A DNA stretch of 63,578 nucleotides, from contig JAYFQF010000020.1 in NCBI GenBank assembly GCA_034927285.1, positions 1 through 63,578 on the forward strand, in the 5' to 3' direction. Source of the DNA: JAYFQF01 sp034927285 (GTDB taxonomy: Bacteria; Bacillota; Peptococcia; DRI-13; UBA5745). Under the pieces are notes generated by a model. It saw only the letters and a list, made by a program, of their open reading frames with translations, ran no database searches and was not told the origin of the DNA. This document shows positions 25,668-33,217 of the stretch, piece after piece. Positions within the stretch are counted from its first letter, which is position 1, and every line of letters begins with the position of its first letter. Both the position numbers and the translations under genes were made by a program.

Positions 25668-27056
25668 TCAGCAGGGGAAGGCGGCGTAGCGCCATAACGG
25701 AAGGGACGTCTGCAACGCACAGATCAGCAGGCGTTCAGGCCGCACTGTTTCGGGCCCGGGGCAACCGCTCTTCAGCCGCTGCGCCAGTAATTCAAGGCAG
25801 CCCCTGTCGGCCAAAGCATCTGCCTGGTTCAGCAAAAGAGCAAAGCCGGCGGACGGCGGCTTGTTTTTTGCCAGCCCTTTAGCCGAAAGAAGCAGGCGGC
25901 ATAGATCGTCTGCGGAAACGGACTTTTCGGGCGGGCAGTTTAACAAAAGAGACGCCAATTCGGGGCGGTGGCAGACCTGGGCCAGGGGTTTTCCCAAGCC
26001 GGACAGTCCGGCGACGGCTACCACCAGGCTGCTTTCCTCCGGGATTACCGGCTCATGGGCTGCCGGCGCTTTTAACGGCAGGCGCCGGGAACCGTCGGCT
26101 TCCGTAATGATGAAATCTGCCGCCTCCGGCAAACGGTGAAATAAGTCTTTGCTCACCGGTCCGGCTTTTCCGTTTGCCGGGAAACCGATCAGGCCAAGCG
26201 GGGAATGTTTGGTCAAAGCCTGGCGGATTTCGGCAACTCCCTGGCTGCTTTGATCCGGTGAAAAACACAGAGTTTCTTTCACCAGAGGAGATTGGGGCGG
26301 GCGGATATGGGTTGTGGTTGTGACAATCACCCGGGCGCCTTTAGCCGCCAGTTCATTGGCCAGAAGATACATGGTGGTGGTTTTGCCTCCGCCGCCCACC
26401 AGGGAGATAACCTTGCCCCGGGCGGCTGAGCCGTCAAAGTCTCCGCCGGCGGAAGGAACCCGGGAGAAATCATCGATGATGGAAGAGGAGGCGTCAATCT
26501 TTTTACGGAAGGTAAGCCCCAGGGCCTGATCCAGGGTGGGCATGCGGAGGAAGGCGGCCAGCAGACGGGCCGTCTGGCTGCGGCTTTTCACCGATACCTC
26601 CTGGCAGCGCACCAAAGGATGGTTTCTGATTTGATCCAGAAAAGGGGTGGATTTTTCTTTGATTACGCCAATGATCCGGTAGGGACCGTCCAGCAGGCTG
26701 AGGACTTTTGCCTGAAACCCCGGAGCGTCGCTTTCAGCGAAGCCAAGCTCGTCCAAAAGGACGGTGGCGCCGGCGGGAATATCGCTTAAGAAAGCGATCC
26801 CTTTGCTTTCAAATATCTCGGGAAAGGACTCCTTGATCCCATAAGCGCCGCACAGGCCCACCGTGCTTTCCCGGCCCAATTCCCGGTAATCCCCCTGGTA
26901 ACCGGCGCCGACAATGCAGATCCGGGCCTCGGCGGGCTCCTCTGCGGGGATTTTTTTTGTTTTTAAGCCATAAGGGCGCAGGTTTTGGGCCTGCAAAGCC
27001 TGCCAAAGCAGCGTACTCTTTCCCGCGCCGCTGGGGCCGTGAAGAAATAAATGCAT
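25668..27056 (-). CDS. yqeC: THEP1-type NTPase fused to YqeC, selenium-dependent hydroxylase maturation
   Basis: This 462-residue protein has two P-loop halves. Residues 1-190 resemble the THEP1/NTPase_1 family, with the P-loop GPSGAGKSTLL and the Walker-B-like VLLDELGFAES. Residues 215-462 match YqeC, the putative accessory protein of selenium-dependent molybdenum hydroxylases, with a second P-loop (SLVGGGGKTTTMYLLANEL), TTTTHIRPP and ITEADGSRRLPLKAP. YqeC normally stands alone at about 230 residues, so this is a domain fusion. Its place beside yqeB and mocA and near the ndh genes suggests it helps build the Mo-Se cofactor. What the extra NTPase acts on is unknown. A terminator follows. Confidence 0.87.
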   Translation of the reverse strand: MHLFLHGPSGAGKSTLLWQALQAQNLRPYGLKTKKIPAEEPAEARICIVGAGYQGDYRELGRESTVGLCGAYGIKESFPEIFESKGIAFLSDIPAGATVLLDELGFAESDAPGFQAKVLSLLDGPYRIIGVIKEKSTPFLDQIRNHPLVRCQEVSVKSRSQTARLLAAFLRMPTLDQALGLTFRKKIDASSSIIDDFSRVPSAGGDFDGSAARGKVISLVGGGGKTTTMYLLANELAAKGARVIVTTTTHIRPPQSPLVKETLCFSPDQSSQGVAEIRQALTKHSPLGLIGFPANGKAGPVSKDLFHRLPEAADFIITEADGSRRLPLKAPAAHEPVIPEESSLVVAVAGLSGLGKPLAQVCHRPELASLLLNCPPEKSVSADDLCRLLLSAKGLAKNKPPSAGFALLLNQADALADRGCLELLAQRLKSGCPGPETVRPERLLICALQTSLPLWRYAAFPC

Positions 27057-27098
27057 AACAGGATCCTTTCAGCCGGGAAAAATGGCGCCTGTCGATAA

Positions 27099-27208
27099 AT
27101 TTGCCTGCTAAGGCAAAAGAGAGATGCAAAGGAAGCGCCGCAGGTAAGGGAAAAAAAGGATTGTCCACAGTGCGATGCCGCTGGATTTGCCGGCTAAGGT
27201 AAAAGAGA
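27099..27208. repeat. Two 24-bp direct repeats upstream of the THEP1-YqeC gene
   Basis: ATTTGCCTGCTAAGGCAAAA (start of copy 1, 27099-27122) and ATTTGCCGGCTAAGGTAAAA (start of copy 2, 27185-27208) match except at two positions and continue with GAGA in both. A run of TTTTACCAGC units follows at about 27236-27306. Confidence 0.65.
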
Positions 27209-27291
27209 AAAGAGGAGATAAAGGCGGGCTTTTTTCTAATTTTACCAGCAGGGCTTTTCTGATTTTACCAGCTTTACCAGCAAGGCGTTTC

Positions 27292-28083
27292 TTATTTTAC
27301 CAGATCGAATCGTACGGCGATAGCGGTCAGCACACCGCCGGCAATGGTCCTGGCCTTATCGGATATCGTAAAGCAATAGGCTTTTTCTCCCCGGGGATCC
27401 ACATCGCCGGATTTCATTCCCTCATGAACCGGCGTATCCGCCGGAAGGATTCCCCGCACTACGCCGCCGATAGGGGCCTTTACCGGCGTGTCGTCCACAA
27501 AGGCCACCTGCTGTCCGGCCTCCACCAGGTCGCCGATGGCGGCCGCAGGCCGGAAAATACCTGCCTTGGGTGCGCGGATAATCCGCTGGTCAGTATAGCC
27601 GGCGATATTGCCGGGGATTCCGGTGTTGGGTTCGGCAAACCCTTCGTAGATGGAACGGCCCAGCCAATGCCCCCGTTTCGTTTCAATCACACAGTGGCAA
27701 TCCTTCCCGGCGCAAAAGCCTGGTCCCAGGGCCACCACAAAGGGGGCGTCGCTGATTTTAGTGCCCAGGTTTTTCTTGGCTAATACGGCGTCGATCAAAA
27801 CCTCGGGGCATAAAAACGGCAGACAGGCTAATTCCGGATCGGCCAAAAGGGCAATTTCCGATCCGGCCGCGATCCGCCGGGCCTCTGCGGCGTCGGCAGC
27901 CCGCCGGCCGGTGAGACCTTCCACTATAGCCGTGCCGTCGGTGATAGCCGGAGAAAATGCTACCGAACGGCGGATTGCCGTGGGATGGGGTAAATCCGTC
28001 ATGACAACCTGGCAGCCGCAGGTTTTTAATAGGTGGCCGACTCCGGAAGCCAGATCGCCGGCGCCGCGGATCAGGACTAGCAT
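27292..28083 (-). CDS. yqeB: YqeB, selenium-dependent molybdenum hydroxylase system protein
   Basis: This 263-residue protein belongs to the EF2563/YqeB family, found with YqeC, MocA and SelD in genomes that insert labile selenium into molybdenum hydroxylases. It starts with VLIRGAGDLASGVGHLL, a Rossmann-like motif, followed by VVMTDLPHPTAIRR, both family hallmarks. The exact reaction is not established. Here it would serve NdhLM. It starts with AAGGAG and is divergent from the ModE-like regulator, leaving a 301-base control region between them. It is separated from the THEP1-YqeC gene by 235 bases. Confidence 0.9.
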   Translation of the reverse strand: MLVLIRGAGDLASGVGHLLKTCGCQVVMTDLPHPTAIRRSVAFSPAITDGTAIVEGLTGRRAADAAEARRIAAGSEIALLADPELACLPFLCPEVLIDAVLAKKNLGTKISDAPFVVALGPGFCAGKDCHCVIETKRGHWLGRSIYEGFAEPNTGIPGNIAGYTDQRIIRAPKAGIFRPAAAIGDLVEAGQQVAFVDDTPVKAPIGGVVRGILPADTPVHEGMKSGDVDPRGEKAYCFTISDKARTIAGGVLTAIAVRFDLVK

Positions 28084-28384
28084 AGTTATCTCTCCTTTTT
28101 TTGGATGATTTGCAGAAGTTTCGTATTCACGCGGGTGAAGACAGGCAATACAAGCGCTATAGATACTGCAATATTATTATCTATTCCAGCAGCTGTTTAT
28201 TTTTTTAGCAGCTGTTATCTATATATATTAAAGGTAGGGATTTTTGGACATTCCTGCCGCAATACGTGATATAATCAATAGGACAACGCATGGCTAGATA
28301 ATAGCATTGCCGCCGGCGCTTTGTCAATTTCGTCCTTGCGCCGGACAGGGGGATTCTGTATTATGATAATTGAGGTGATGGATT
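28084..28384. promoter_or_regulatory. Divergent control region between yqeB and the ModE-like gene
   Basis: This 301-base AT-rich stretch contains two AGCAGCTGTT units (about 28188 and 28208) and several TATCTA/TATATA runs. It also has an extended -10 box, TGATATAAT at 28267-28275 on the plus strand, directing transcription to the ModE-like gene. A ModE-type operator is plausible. Confidence 0.5.
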
Positions 28385-28858
28385 ATGGAAAAGGAAAAGG
28401 TACCGGTACACTATTCATTAAATATAAAGCTTTATCGGGAGGATAAATTTTTTGGCCCTGGGGTCGTCCGGCTGCTTTGGTCCATCGCCGAGGGAAAATC
28501 TCTGCGGGCAGCGGCGGCGGGGCTGAATATGGCCTACAGTAAAGCCTGGAAGCTGATCAAAACCGCAGAGGGAAACCTGGGCTTCAGCCTGCTGGACACC
28601 CGGATCGGCGGAGCCGACGGCGGCGGCGCCGATTTGACGGAAGATGCAAAGACGATGCTGGTTCGTTTCCTGAAATTTGAGCACGAGGTTTACAGCCGGG
28701 CCGACGAGGCTTGGCAGCGTTGTTTTCCGGAGTTCCCCTTAAAGCTTTCGGCCGGCGCGGAAGAAGAAGGCGGCCGCAGGCTGAAACTGCCGGCAGAGAT
28801 GACGGCGGAATTGGCTGTCCGGTTGCTGCCCGGCGAGACCCGGGAAATCGGGAAATGA
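28385..28858 (+). CDS. ModE-type winged-helix regulator without molybdate-binding domains
   Basis: This 157-residue protein's N-terminal 90 residues form a LysR/ModE-like winged helix (GPGVVRLLWSIAEGKSLRAA..GLNMAYSKAWKLI), as in ModE N-terminal domains. No TOBE or molbindin repeats follow; the tail is short and Glu/Gly-rich. It is cotranscribed with mocA by an ATGA overlap and divergent from yqeB, so it may control molybdenum-hydroxylase maturation genes or the nicotinate cluster. Without the sensing domains its signal is unclear. Its start has GAGGTGATGG upstream. Confidence 0.78.
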   Translation: MEKEKVPVHYSLNIKLYREDKFFGPGVVRLLWSIAEGKSLRAAAAGLNMAYSKAWKLIKTAEGNLGFSLLDTRIGGADGGGADLTEDAKTMLVRFLKFEHEVYSRADEAWQRCFPEFPLKLSAGAEEEGGRRLKLPAEMTAELAVRLLPGETREIGK

Positions 28859-29475
28859 CGGAACTTGTGGCTATCGTCATGGCTTCCGGTTTTTCCCGGA
28901 GGATGGGCAGGAATAAGCTGTTGCTGCCCTTGGGGCGGGAAACGGTGATTTCTCATGTGCTGAAGATAATCGAAAGCGTGGATTATGCCGGAACCATCGT
29001 AGTTTCCCAATATCCCGAAGTTTTGGCTCTGGCGGAAAAGCAGGGATTTTTTGCTGTGGAAAATCACAGCTCCCAAGAAGGAAAAAGCAGTTCCATCCGG
29101 TCAGGCCTGCTGCTGCTGAAAGACCTACAGAAGGCGGGACGTTTGCCGCAGCGGGCAGGGGCGGTGTTTTTTACAGCGGATCAGATTTTTTTGAGCCGTG
29201 AATTTTTGCTGCGGCTGAAAGAGGAGTTCCTGCGCCGGCCGGAGTCCATGGTCTTTCCGGCTTACGGAGGAAAGCCGGGCTCGCCCGGCGCTTTTCCGGA
29301 GGAGCGTTTTGCCGAGCTGATGGAGCTGGCTGGCGAGGAAGGCGGGATGGCCATAGCCCGGAGATACCCTGAACAGCTGATTCTGGTGGCTGCAGAATCG
29401 GAATTGGAGGGATATGATTTCGATACCTGGGAAGAGTGGGAGCGGGCGCTGGCTCTTTGGCGGAACAGGCAGTGA
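28855..29475 (+). CDS. mocA: MocA-type molybdenum cofactor nucleotidyltransferase
   Basis: This 206-residue MobA/MocA-like enzyme has the nucleotide-binding motif VMASGFSRRMGRNKLLLPL at its N-terminus and FTADQIFLS near residue 105. In the selenium-hydroxylase maturation set it probably makes the cytosine dinucleotide form of the molybdenum cofactor used by hydroxylases such as NdhLM. The ATG at 28855 overlaps the stop of the preceding gene as ATGA; an upstream in-frame start at 28711 would lie inside that gene. It is convergent with the LysR gene, with a shared terminator between. Confidence 0.88.
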   Translation: MTELVAIVMASGFSRRMGRNKLLLPLGRETVISHVLKIIESVDYAGTIVVSQYPEVLALAEKQGFFAVENHSSQEGKSSSIRSGLLLLKDLQKAGRLPQRAGAVFFTADQIFLSREFLLRLKEEFLRRPESMVFPAYGGKPGSPGAFPEERFAELMELAGEEGGMAIARRYPEQLILVAAESELEGYDFDTWEEWERALALWRNRQ

Positions 29476-29657
29476 GGAAAATTCCAGCGTGTTTTTTCGG
29501 CTTTTTTTAGCTTTCTATGAGGCGGAAGCGGTCAGGCTTGGCCCGCTCTGCTTCCGGCCTGGGAAAAGAACGAAGGCTCAGGAGAAAAATGAATATTATT
29601 AGGCGCTGACGATAATATCTCCGGATGACAGGATCCTGTCGTTAAGCTGCGTATGGG

Positions 29658-29693
29658 AAAAGGGGTTGTAGCCTAAAGGCTGCAGCCCCTTTC
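29658..29693. terminator. Bidirectional terminator between mocA and the LysR gene
   Basis: AAAGGGGTTGTAGCC pairs with GGCTGCAGCCCCTTT around TAAA. The hairpin overlaps the last codons of the LysR gene and is followed by TTTTCCC on the minus strand. Confidence 0.75.
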
Positions 29694-30635
29694 ATCATAA
29701 AAATGCTCCTGCATATTCCGGGGATCCCTGGGCGCCGGATTTGCGGAAAACGCGTCCAGCGCTGCGCGCATATCTTCCAGGAACCCTCTGATTTGCGGCG
29801 TAACGGCCTTGTTCTGATGTAAAATCAGCTGTACGGCTTGATGATGTTCAAAACCGGCGATTTGCAGGATCCTAATACGTCCCCTCGCCGCGGCTTCTTT
29901 TACCGTATAGTAGGGCAAAACGGCGATATAGTTTCCGTGCTCCACCAATTGGCGGGCCATGCCGGCGTTTTGCATTTTAAGAAAGGACCTGATTTCAGTC
30001 CCCTGTTTTGCCATGTCCTGCAGGAAGCGGACACTGTAGGGAGCGGATTCCTCCATCAGGACAAATTCCTGAGCTTCCAACTCCTTGAGCTGCACCCGGT
30101 TCTTTTTCGACAAGGAGTTGGCTGGATTGGATATAACAACGATTTGAATCCGCCATGTATGCCAGCATACCCACTCCGTCTGCGGAAGGGGATCGTCGAT
30201 CAGACAAGCCAGATCAAGCTGGTTTTTCCGGAGCAGTTCTTGCAATGTGCGGGTGGCATCCACGGTCAACTCGATTTTGACCTGGGGAAACCGCTGCCGA
30301 TACCGCAGGATCGTGGCTTCAAAAAACATTTCAAACAGCGATTCCACAAACCCGACCCGTATCGTACCGCCCATGGCGTTCCCCGAACGCAGCAGGCTCT
30401 CCATTTGTATCGCGGTGGAGACGATCCTTTGCGCATAAGGGATCAGTTCCTGGCCGTATTGGGTCAAGACTACCCCGCGGCCAATCCGGTCGAACAGCGG
30501 CACGCCGACCTCTTGCTCCAGTTGCTGGATCTGCATGCTGACGTTGGATTGGGAATACCCCAAAATACGACTGGCTTGTGTGAAGTTTTGCATTGAAGCT
30601 ACTTGCAAAAACGTATAGAGATTCCGGATTTCCAT
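29673..30635 (-). CDS. LysR-family transcriptional regulator
   Basis: This 320-residue regulator has the LysR helix-turn-helix at residues 1-60 (NLYTFLQVASMQNFTQASRILGYSQS) and a periplasmic-binding-like effector domain after residue 90. It is transcribed divergently from the five-gene cluster that begins at 30804. The 168-base gap contains an inverted repeat of the T-N11-A type close to a good plus-strand promoter. It therefore most likely activates that cluster, perhaps with a small organic acid as inducer. Its own start has a GGCGG site. Confidence 0.92.
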   Translation of the reverse strand: MEIRNLYTFLQVASMQNFTQASRILGYSQSNVSMQIQQLEQEVGVPLFDRIGRGVVLTQYGQELIPYAQRIVSTAIQMESLLRSGNAMGGTIRVGFVESLFEMFFEATILRYRQRFPQVKIELTVDATRTLQELLRKNQLDLACLIDDPLPQTEWVCWHTWRIQIVVISNPANSLSKKNRVQLKELEAQEFVLMEESAPYSVRFLQDMAKQGTEIRSFLKMQNAGMARQLVEHGNYIAVLPYYTVKEAAARGRIRILQIAGFEHHQAVQLILHQNKAVTPQIRGFLEDMRAALDAFSANPAPRDPRNMQEHFYDERGCSL

Positions 30636-30696
30636 CAGATATCCGCCTTTCCTAACCGTGATGGCAGGGAAACCGCACAGAAAATCAATCGATTAT

Positions 30697-30753
30697 TTTG
30701 ATTGTTTCGATCAAATCCATTCGTTTTACAGATGAAAAAGGCTGTGTTATGGT
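30697..30753 (+). promoter_or_regulatory. LysR-type operator and promoter of the 30804 cluster
   Basis: TTTGAT (30697-30702) and ATCAAA (30710-30715) form an inverted repeat of the LysR T-N11-A kind. Just downstream, TTTACA (30725-30730) and TATGGT (30748-30753) are spaced by 17 bases, with TG before the -10. The order, operator then -35, suits activation. Confidence 0.65.
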
Positions 30754-30803
30754 ACAAAAGGGATCAAGCTTAAACAGCAGATTTTAAACGGAGGATACTG
30801 ATC

Positions 30804-31562
30804 ATGGAAAAGAAAATGACCATAAATACAATTGCGGTTCATGCCGGAAAACAGAAAAATGATGCTTTTGGCGTAATCAATACGCCGATCTACGGCAAGC
30901 GGCTATATCGCGGCCCTACGCCGGCGGATAAGTTCCCCCGGGATTCCCATAACGAAAACATGACTATTACCGGCCGTATCGCCAACAACAATACCGGCTC
31001 CGAGGTAATGAACCTTGTGGCGATGACGGAAATTCTGATCCCGCACTTTGGCATGCTGGCGATTATGCAAGACGGCGAAGTATTGATCGGCATCTGCGGT
31101 CCGCAAATTTCCGTGGGTATCGGCATGGTGGTCCGGGAGCATAACGGCAGGATTTTTGACTGGTCTTATGACGCCGGAATGACGGCACACCGGTCTGGTA
31201 TTTTTGCGAAAACGGTAAAGAGCGATATCCCTGTTCTTGTTGGAACGAAGCAGGCTGTGGCTGAATATACCATTCGCGCGTTGGAAGCCGGCATGGTGCC
31301 GGGACTTCATATCGGCTGCTCGCCGGTGGTGCTGAGCGTCGCCAAGGCCCTGGGCTACCCGATGGCCCTGGACCAGATCACGGATAATGCCTGGATCGAG
31401 CTGGAAAGCGTGGGGATCACCCGCGCAGCGCTGGAGGCCGCTTCCGAAAGACTTTCCCGCCAGGAGGTGATCGCCCGGGCAGACGAGATCCTGCCCGGCG
31501 TCCAAGACGGCAAGGTTTACAAGGTTTCCGAGATTGCCCAGGTTCACTTTGCCCGGTTTTGA
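30804..31562 (+). CDS. Uncharacterised protein, first gene of the LysR-controlled cluster
   Basis: I do not recognise the family of this 252-residue protein. The first 35 residues (TIAVHAGKQKNDAFGVINTP...) strikingly resemble the N-terminus of Cys/Met-metabolism PLP enzymes such as methionine gamma-lyase. The rest does not follow that fold, and no PLP lysine motif was seen. The central part is rich in Gly and hydrophobic residues (GICGPQISVGIGMVV, GLHIGCSPVVLSVAKALGYP), suggesting a soluble alpha/beta enzyme or binding protein. No signal peptide is seen. It has a GGAGGA site and an upstream LysR-type promoter. A 139-base gap with a hairpin separates it from the next gene. Confidence 0.75.
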   Translation: MEKKMTINTIAVHAGKQKNDAFGVINTPIYGKRLYRGPTPADKFPRDSHNENMTITGRIANNNTGSEVMNLVAMTEILIPHFGMLAIMQDGEVLIGICGPQISVGIGMVVREHNGRIFDWSYDAGMTAHRSGIFAKTVKSDIPVLVGTKQAVAEYTIRALEAGMVPGLHIGCSPVVLSVAKALGYPMALDQITDNAWIELESVGITRAALEAASERLSRQEVIARADEILPGVQDGKVYKVSEIAQVHFARF

Positions 31563-31630
31563 GATAATGCTATAATGAAATAGGCACAGAGGGAAATTAA
31601 AAGAGTCATTAAAAGAGAGTAATTAAACAA

Positions 31631-31665
31631 GAGTCTCCCGCTCCCTTCGGCGGACCGGGAGACTC
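31631..31665 (+). other. Hairpin between the first and second genes of the LysR cluster
   Basis: GAGTCTCCCG pairs with CGGGAGACTC, ten perfect base pairs. It is followed by CAGATTCTG and not by a T-run, so an RNA-processing or attenuating role is more likely than full termination. A TATAAT at about 31571-31576 could also provide a secondary promoter. Confidence 0.5.
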
Positions 31666-31701
31666 CAGATTCTGCCGTCTGAATACAAGGAGGCGTAAGC
31701 T

Positions 31702-32064
31702 TTGGAACATCAGTATATCATTGCACATGCCGATAAGACCGTGCTGAAAATTTCAGGCCTTCAGGTCAAAGGACTGAATACGAGAGAGCTGGAACAGATT
31801 TTATCCGATAAGATACATTCTCTGGTCCGGGTGATCGGGGTCACGGGCGACAGCGTAGAAATGGATATCTATGAAGCAGAGCCGGAGCAGATCCGTAAAG
31901 ACGCTCAAGGGGTCATCCGTGCGGTGGCCCTGGCGGAAGGGATCACAGCGACAGAGCTGACGCAAATGGTATGCAGTGAAAAAATCCTTGAAGTCGATTA
32001 TAACCTGATCCCGGATCAGCCGGTCTCGGGATGCGCCAAGGAAAAATGGATGAAACGCCCATGA
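31702..32064 (+). CDS. Uncharacterised 120-residue protein
   Basis: This small soluble protein starts at TTG with a strong AAGGAGG site. The family is unknown to me. The middle reads like an alternating beta/alpha domain (VRVIGVTGDSVEMDIYEAEPEQ) followed by a helix-rich end. It contains two Cys (VCSEK, SGCAK). Its stop overlaps the start of the MoCF-like gene (ATGA), so the two are translationally coupled and probably act together. Confidence 0.7.
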   Translation: MEHQYIIAHADKTVLKISGLQVKGLNTRELEQILSDKIHSLVRVIGVTGDSVEMDIYEAEPEQIRKDAQGVIRAVALAEGITATELTQMVCSEKILEVDYNLIPDQPVSGCAKEKWMKRP

Positions 32065-32588
32065 AAACAGCTTATCTTTTGCCCACGGGCAATGAGATCC
32101 AAAATGGTATTGTTTTAGATCTGGATACGCCGGAGCTCATGATCCAGCTGATTCGCCGGTTCCCCCAGGTCCAGGTGACGCGCCTTTGTCCGCTTTTGGA
32201 TGATGAGGAAATCATTTTGCGGCAGTTGGAGAAATTGACGCCTATGCAGCCGGACCTGATCGTTTTGATTGGGGGCAGCGGCGGCGGGCACCGTTTCAGC
32301 AAAACCTTGAGCCGGGACTTTACCCATTCCGCCCTGGAGCGTTTCCTGGATGAGCATGCCTCCAGAGAGATTTACGGAAAAAATGGACATCTGTGGTGCA
32401 AGCTGTTGTGTGGAAAGAAGGGCGTGACGCTGGTCATCAATGTCCCGGGGCCCTTCGTGGAGGCAAAAGCCGCTTTTTCCGCTTTTTTGGAAAGCTGGAG
32501 CAAGGGAGACAGTCTGGAGATGATCAACTCCGCCATGGCCCAGGCGGTATTTGCCCAGTATCCTGCCGGCGCGGCGCAAACGGTATAG
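32061..32588 (+). CDS. MoCF/MogA-like protein (molybdopterin-binding-like fold)
   Basis: This 175-residue protein has an N-terminal segment (LLPTGNEIQNGIVLDLDTP) that resembles the TGDEL..G...D motif of MoeA/CinA-type molybdopterin-binding (MoCF) domains. A Gly-rich turn, IVLIGGSGGGHRFSK, occurs where such domains bind the cofactor. In this context it need not concern molybdenum: MoCF-like domains are also recruited to other nucleotide or pterin ligands. It overlaps the preceding gene by ATGA and precedes the next gene by four bases. Confidence 0.6.
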   Translation: MKTAYLLPTGNEIQNGIVLDLDTPELMIQLIRRFPQVQVTRLCPLLDDEEIILRQLEKLTPMQPDLIVLIGGSGGGHRFSKTLSRDFTHSALERFLDEHASREIYGKNGHLWCKLLCGKKGVTLVINVPGPFVEAKAAFSAFLESWSKGDSLEMINSAMAQAVFAQYPAGAAQTV

Positions 32589-32592
32589 TCCC

Positions 32593-33192
32593 ATGAAATT
32601 GGAACATGCTGCGCTGCAGCTGAAGACTTGCGAGGGACTGCCCCTGGCAGTCGGCGGAATCTGCCGTCCCGGAACGGGAACGCATTGGACAAAGAAATTT
32701 GAACGATTGCGATCCCTGAGATTTGACGGCTGCGATATTTACCAAACGGATCTGGTCATAGCCCAAGCCATCCAGGCATTAAGTGACCGGTCACTGCTCA
32801 TTGCGGGCTGTACGGTTTGTACGGGAATGAAGCTGCCTGACGGTGCCAGCAGCGGCGGCGTCCTGGGGAGTCCTTTTGAAGAAATCCGCTCCGCATCAGA
32901 GGAAGCGGAGCTCTTGCCCGAAGGCTTTGCTATGTATACGGCGCCCGGCGGGCCGGGGATCGCCGCCCAAGCGTCTCCGGCAGCAGTACGGCAGACGGGG
33001 ATGGCCCTGCGAAAACTGGGGCGGCGGATTTCTGATGAAGCCCTGATGCCGCTGCTATATAACAGCGGCTTTGAAGCGGGTATTGTTGTCTACGACGGAA
33101 TCGGCCCCGGCGTTTGCGGCCGCCTGATCTGTTGGAGCGTTTTTGGCTGGAGCAGCCTGCGTCTCCCCGGCCAAGGTGATGACGCAAGGTGA
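32593..33192 (+). CDS. Uncharacterised 199-residue protein
   Basis: No family is recognised. The sequence has Cys-containing strands (GGICRPGTG, IAGCTVCTGMKLPDGAS, GPGVCGRLICWSVFG) and a Gly/Pro-rich loop (YTAPGGPGIAAQ). It starts four bases after the MoCF-like gene and ends 25 bases before the LarA-like gene, so it belongs to the same operon. The clustered Cys residues could bind a metal, but this is speculation. Confidence 0.65.
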   Translation: MKLEHAALQLKTCEGLPLAVGGICRPGTGTHWTKKFERLRSLRFDGCDIYQTDLVIAQAIQALSDRSLLIAGCTVCTGMKLPDGASSGGVLGSPFEEIRSASEEAELLPEGFAMYTAPGGPGIAAQASPAAVRQTGMALRKLGRRISDEALMPLLYNSGFEAGIVVYDGIGPGVCGRLICWSVFGWSSLRLPGQGDDAR

Positions 33193-33217
33193 AAATATTA
33201 CAAATAGGAGGGTCTCG

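Noticed and set aside
25450..25689. Possible small gene upstream of the THEP1-YqeC terminator
   Set aside because: It runs through the terminator hairpin at 25547-25592, has no ribosome-binding site and overlaps the 3' end of the supported gene on the other strand.
28084..28384. Molybdenum-cofactor riboswitch ahead of the maturation genes
   Set aside because: The gap is AT-rich and does not show the expected complex conserved structure; only promoter and short repeats were seen.
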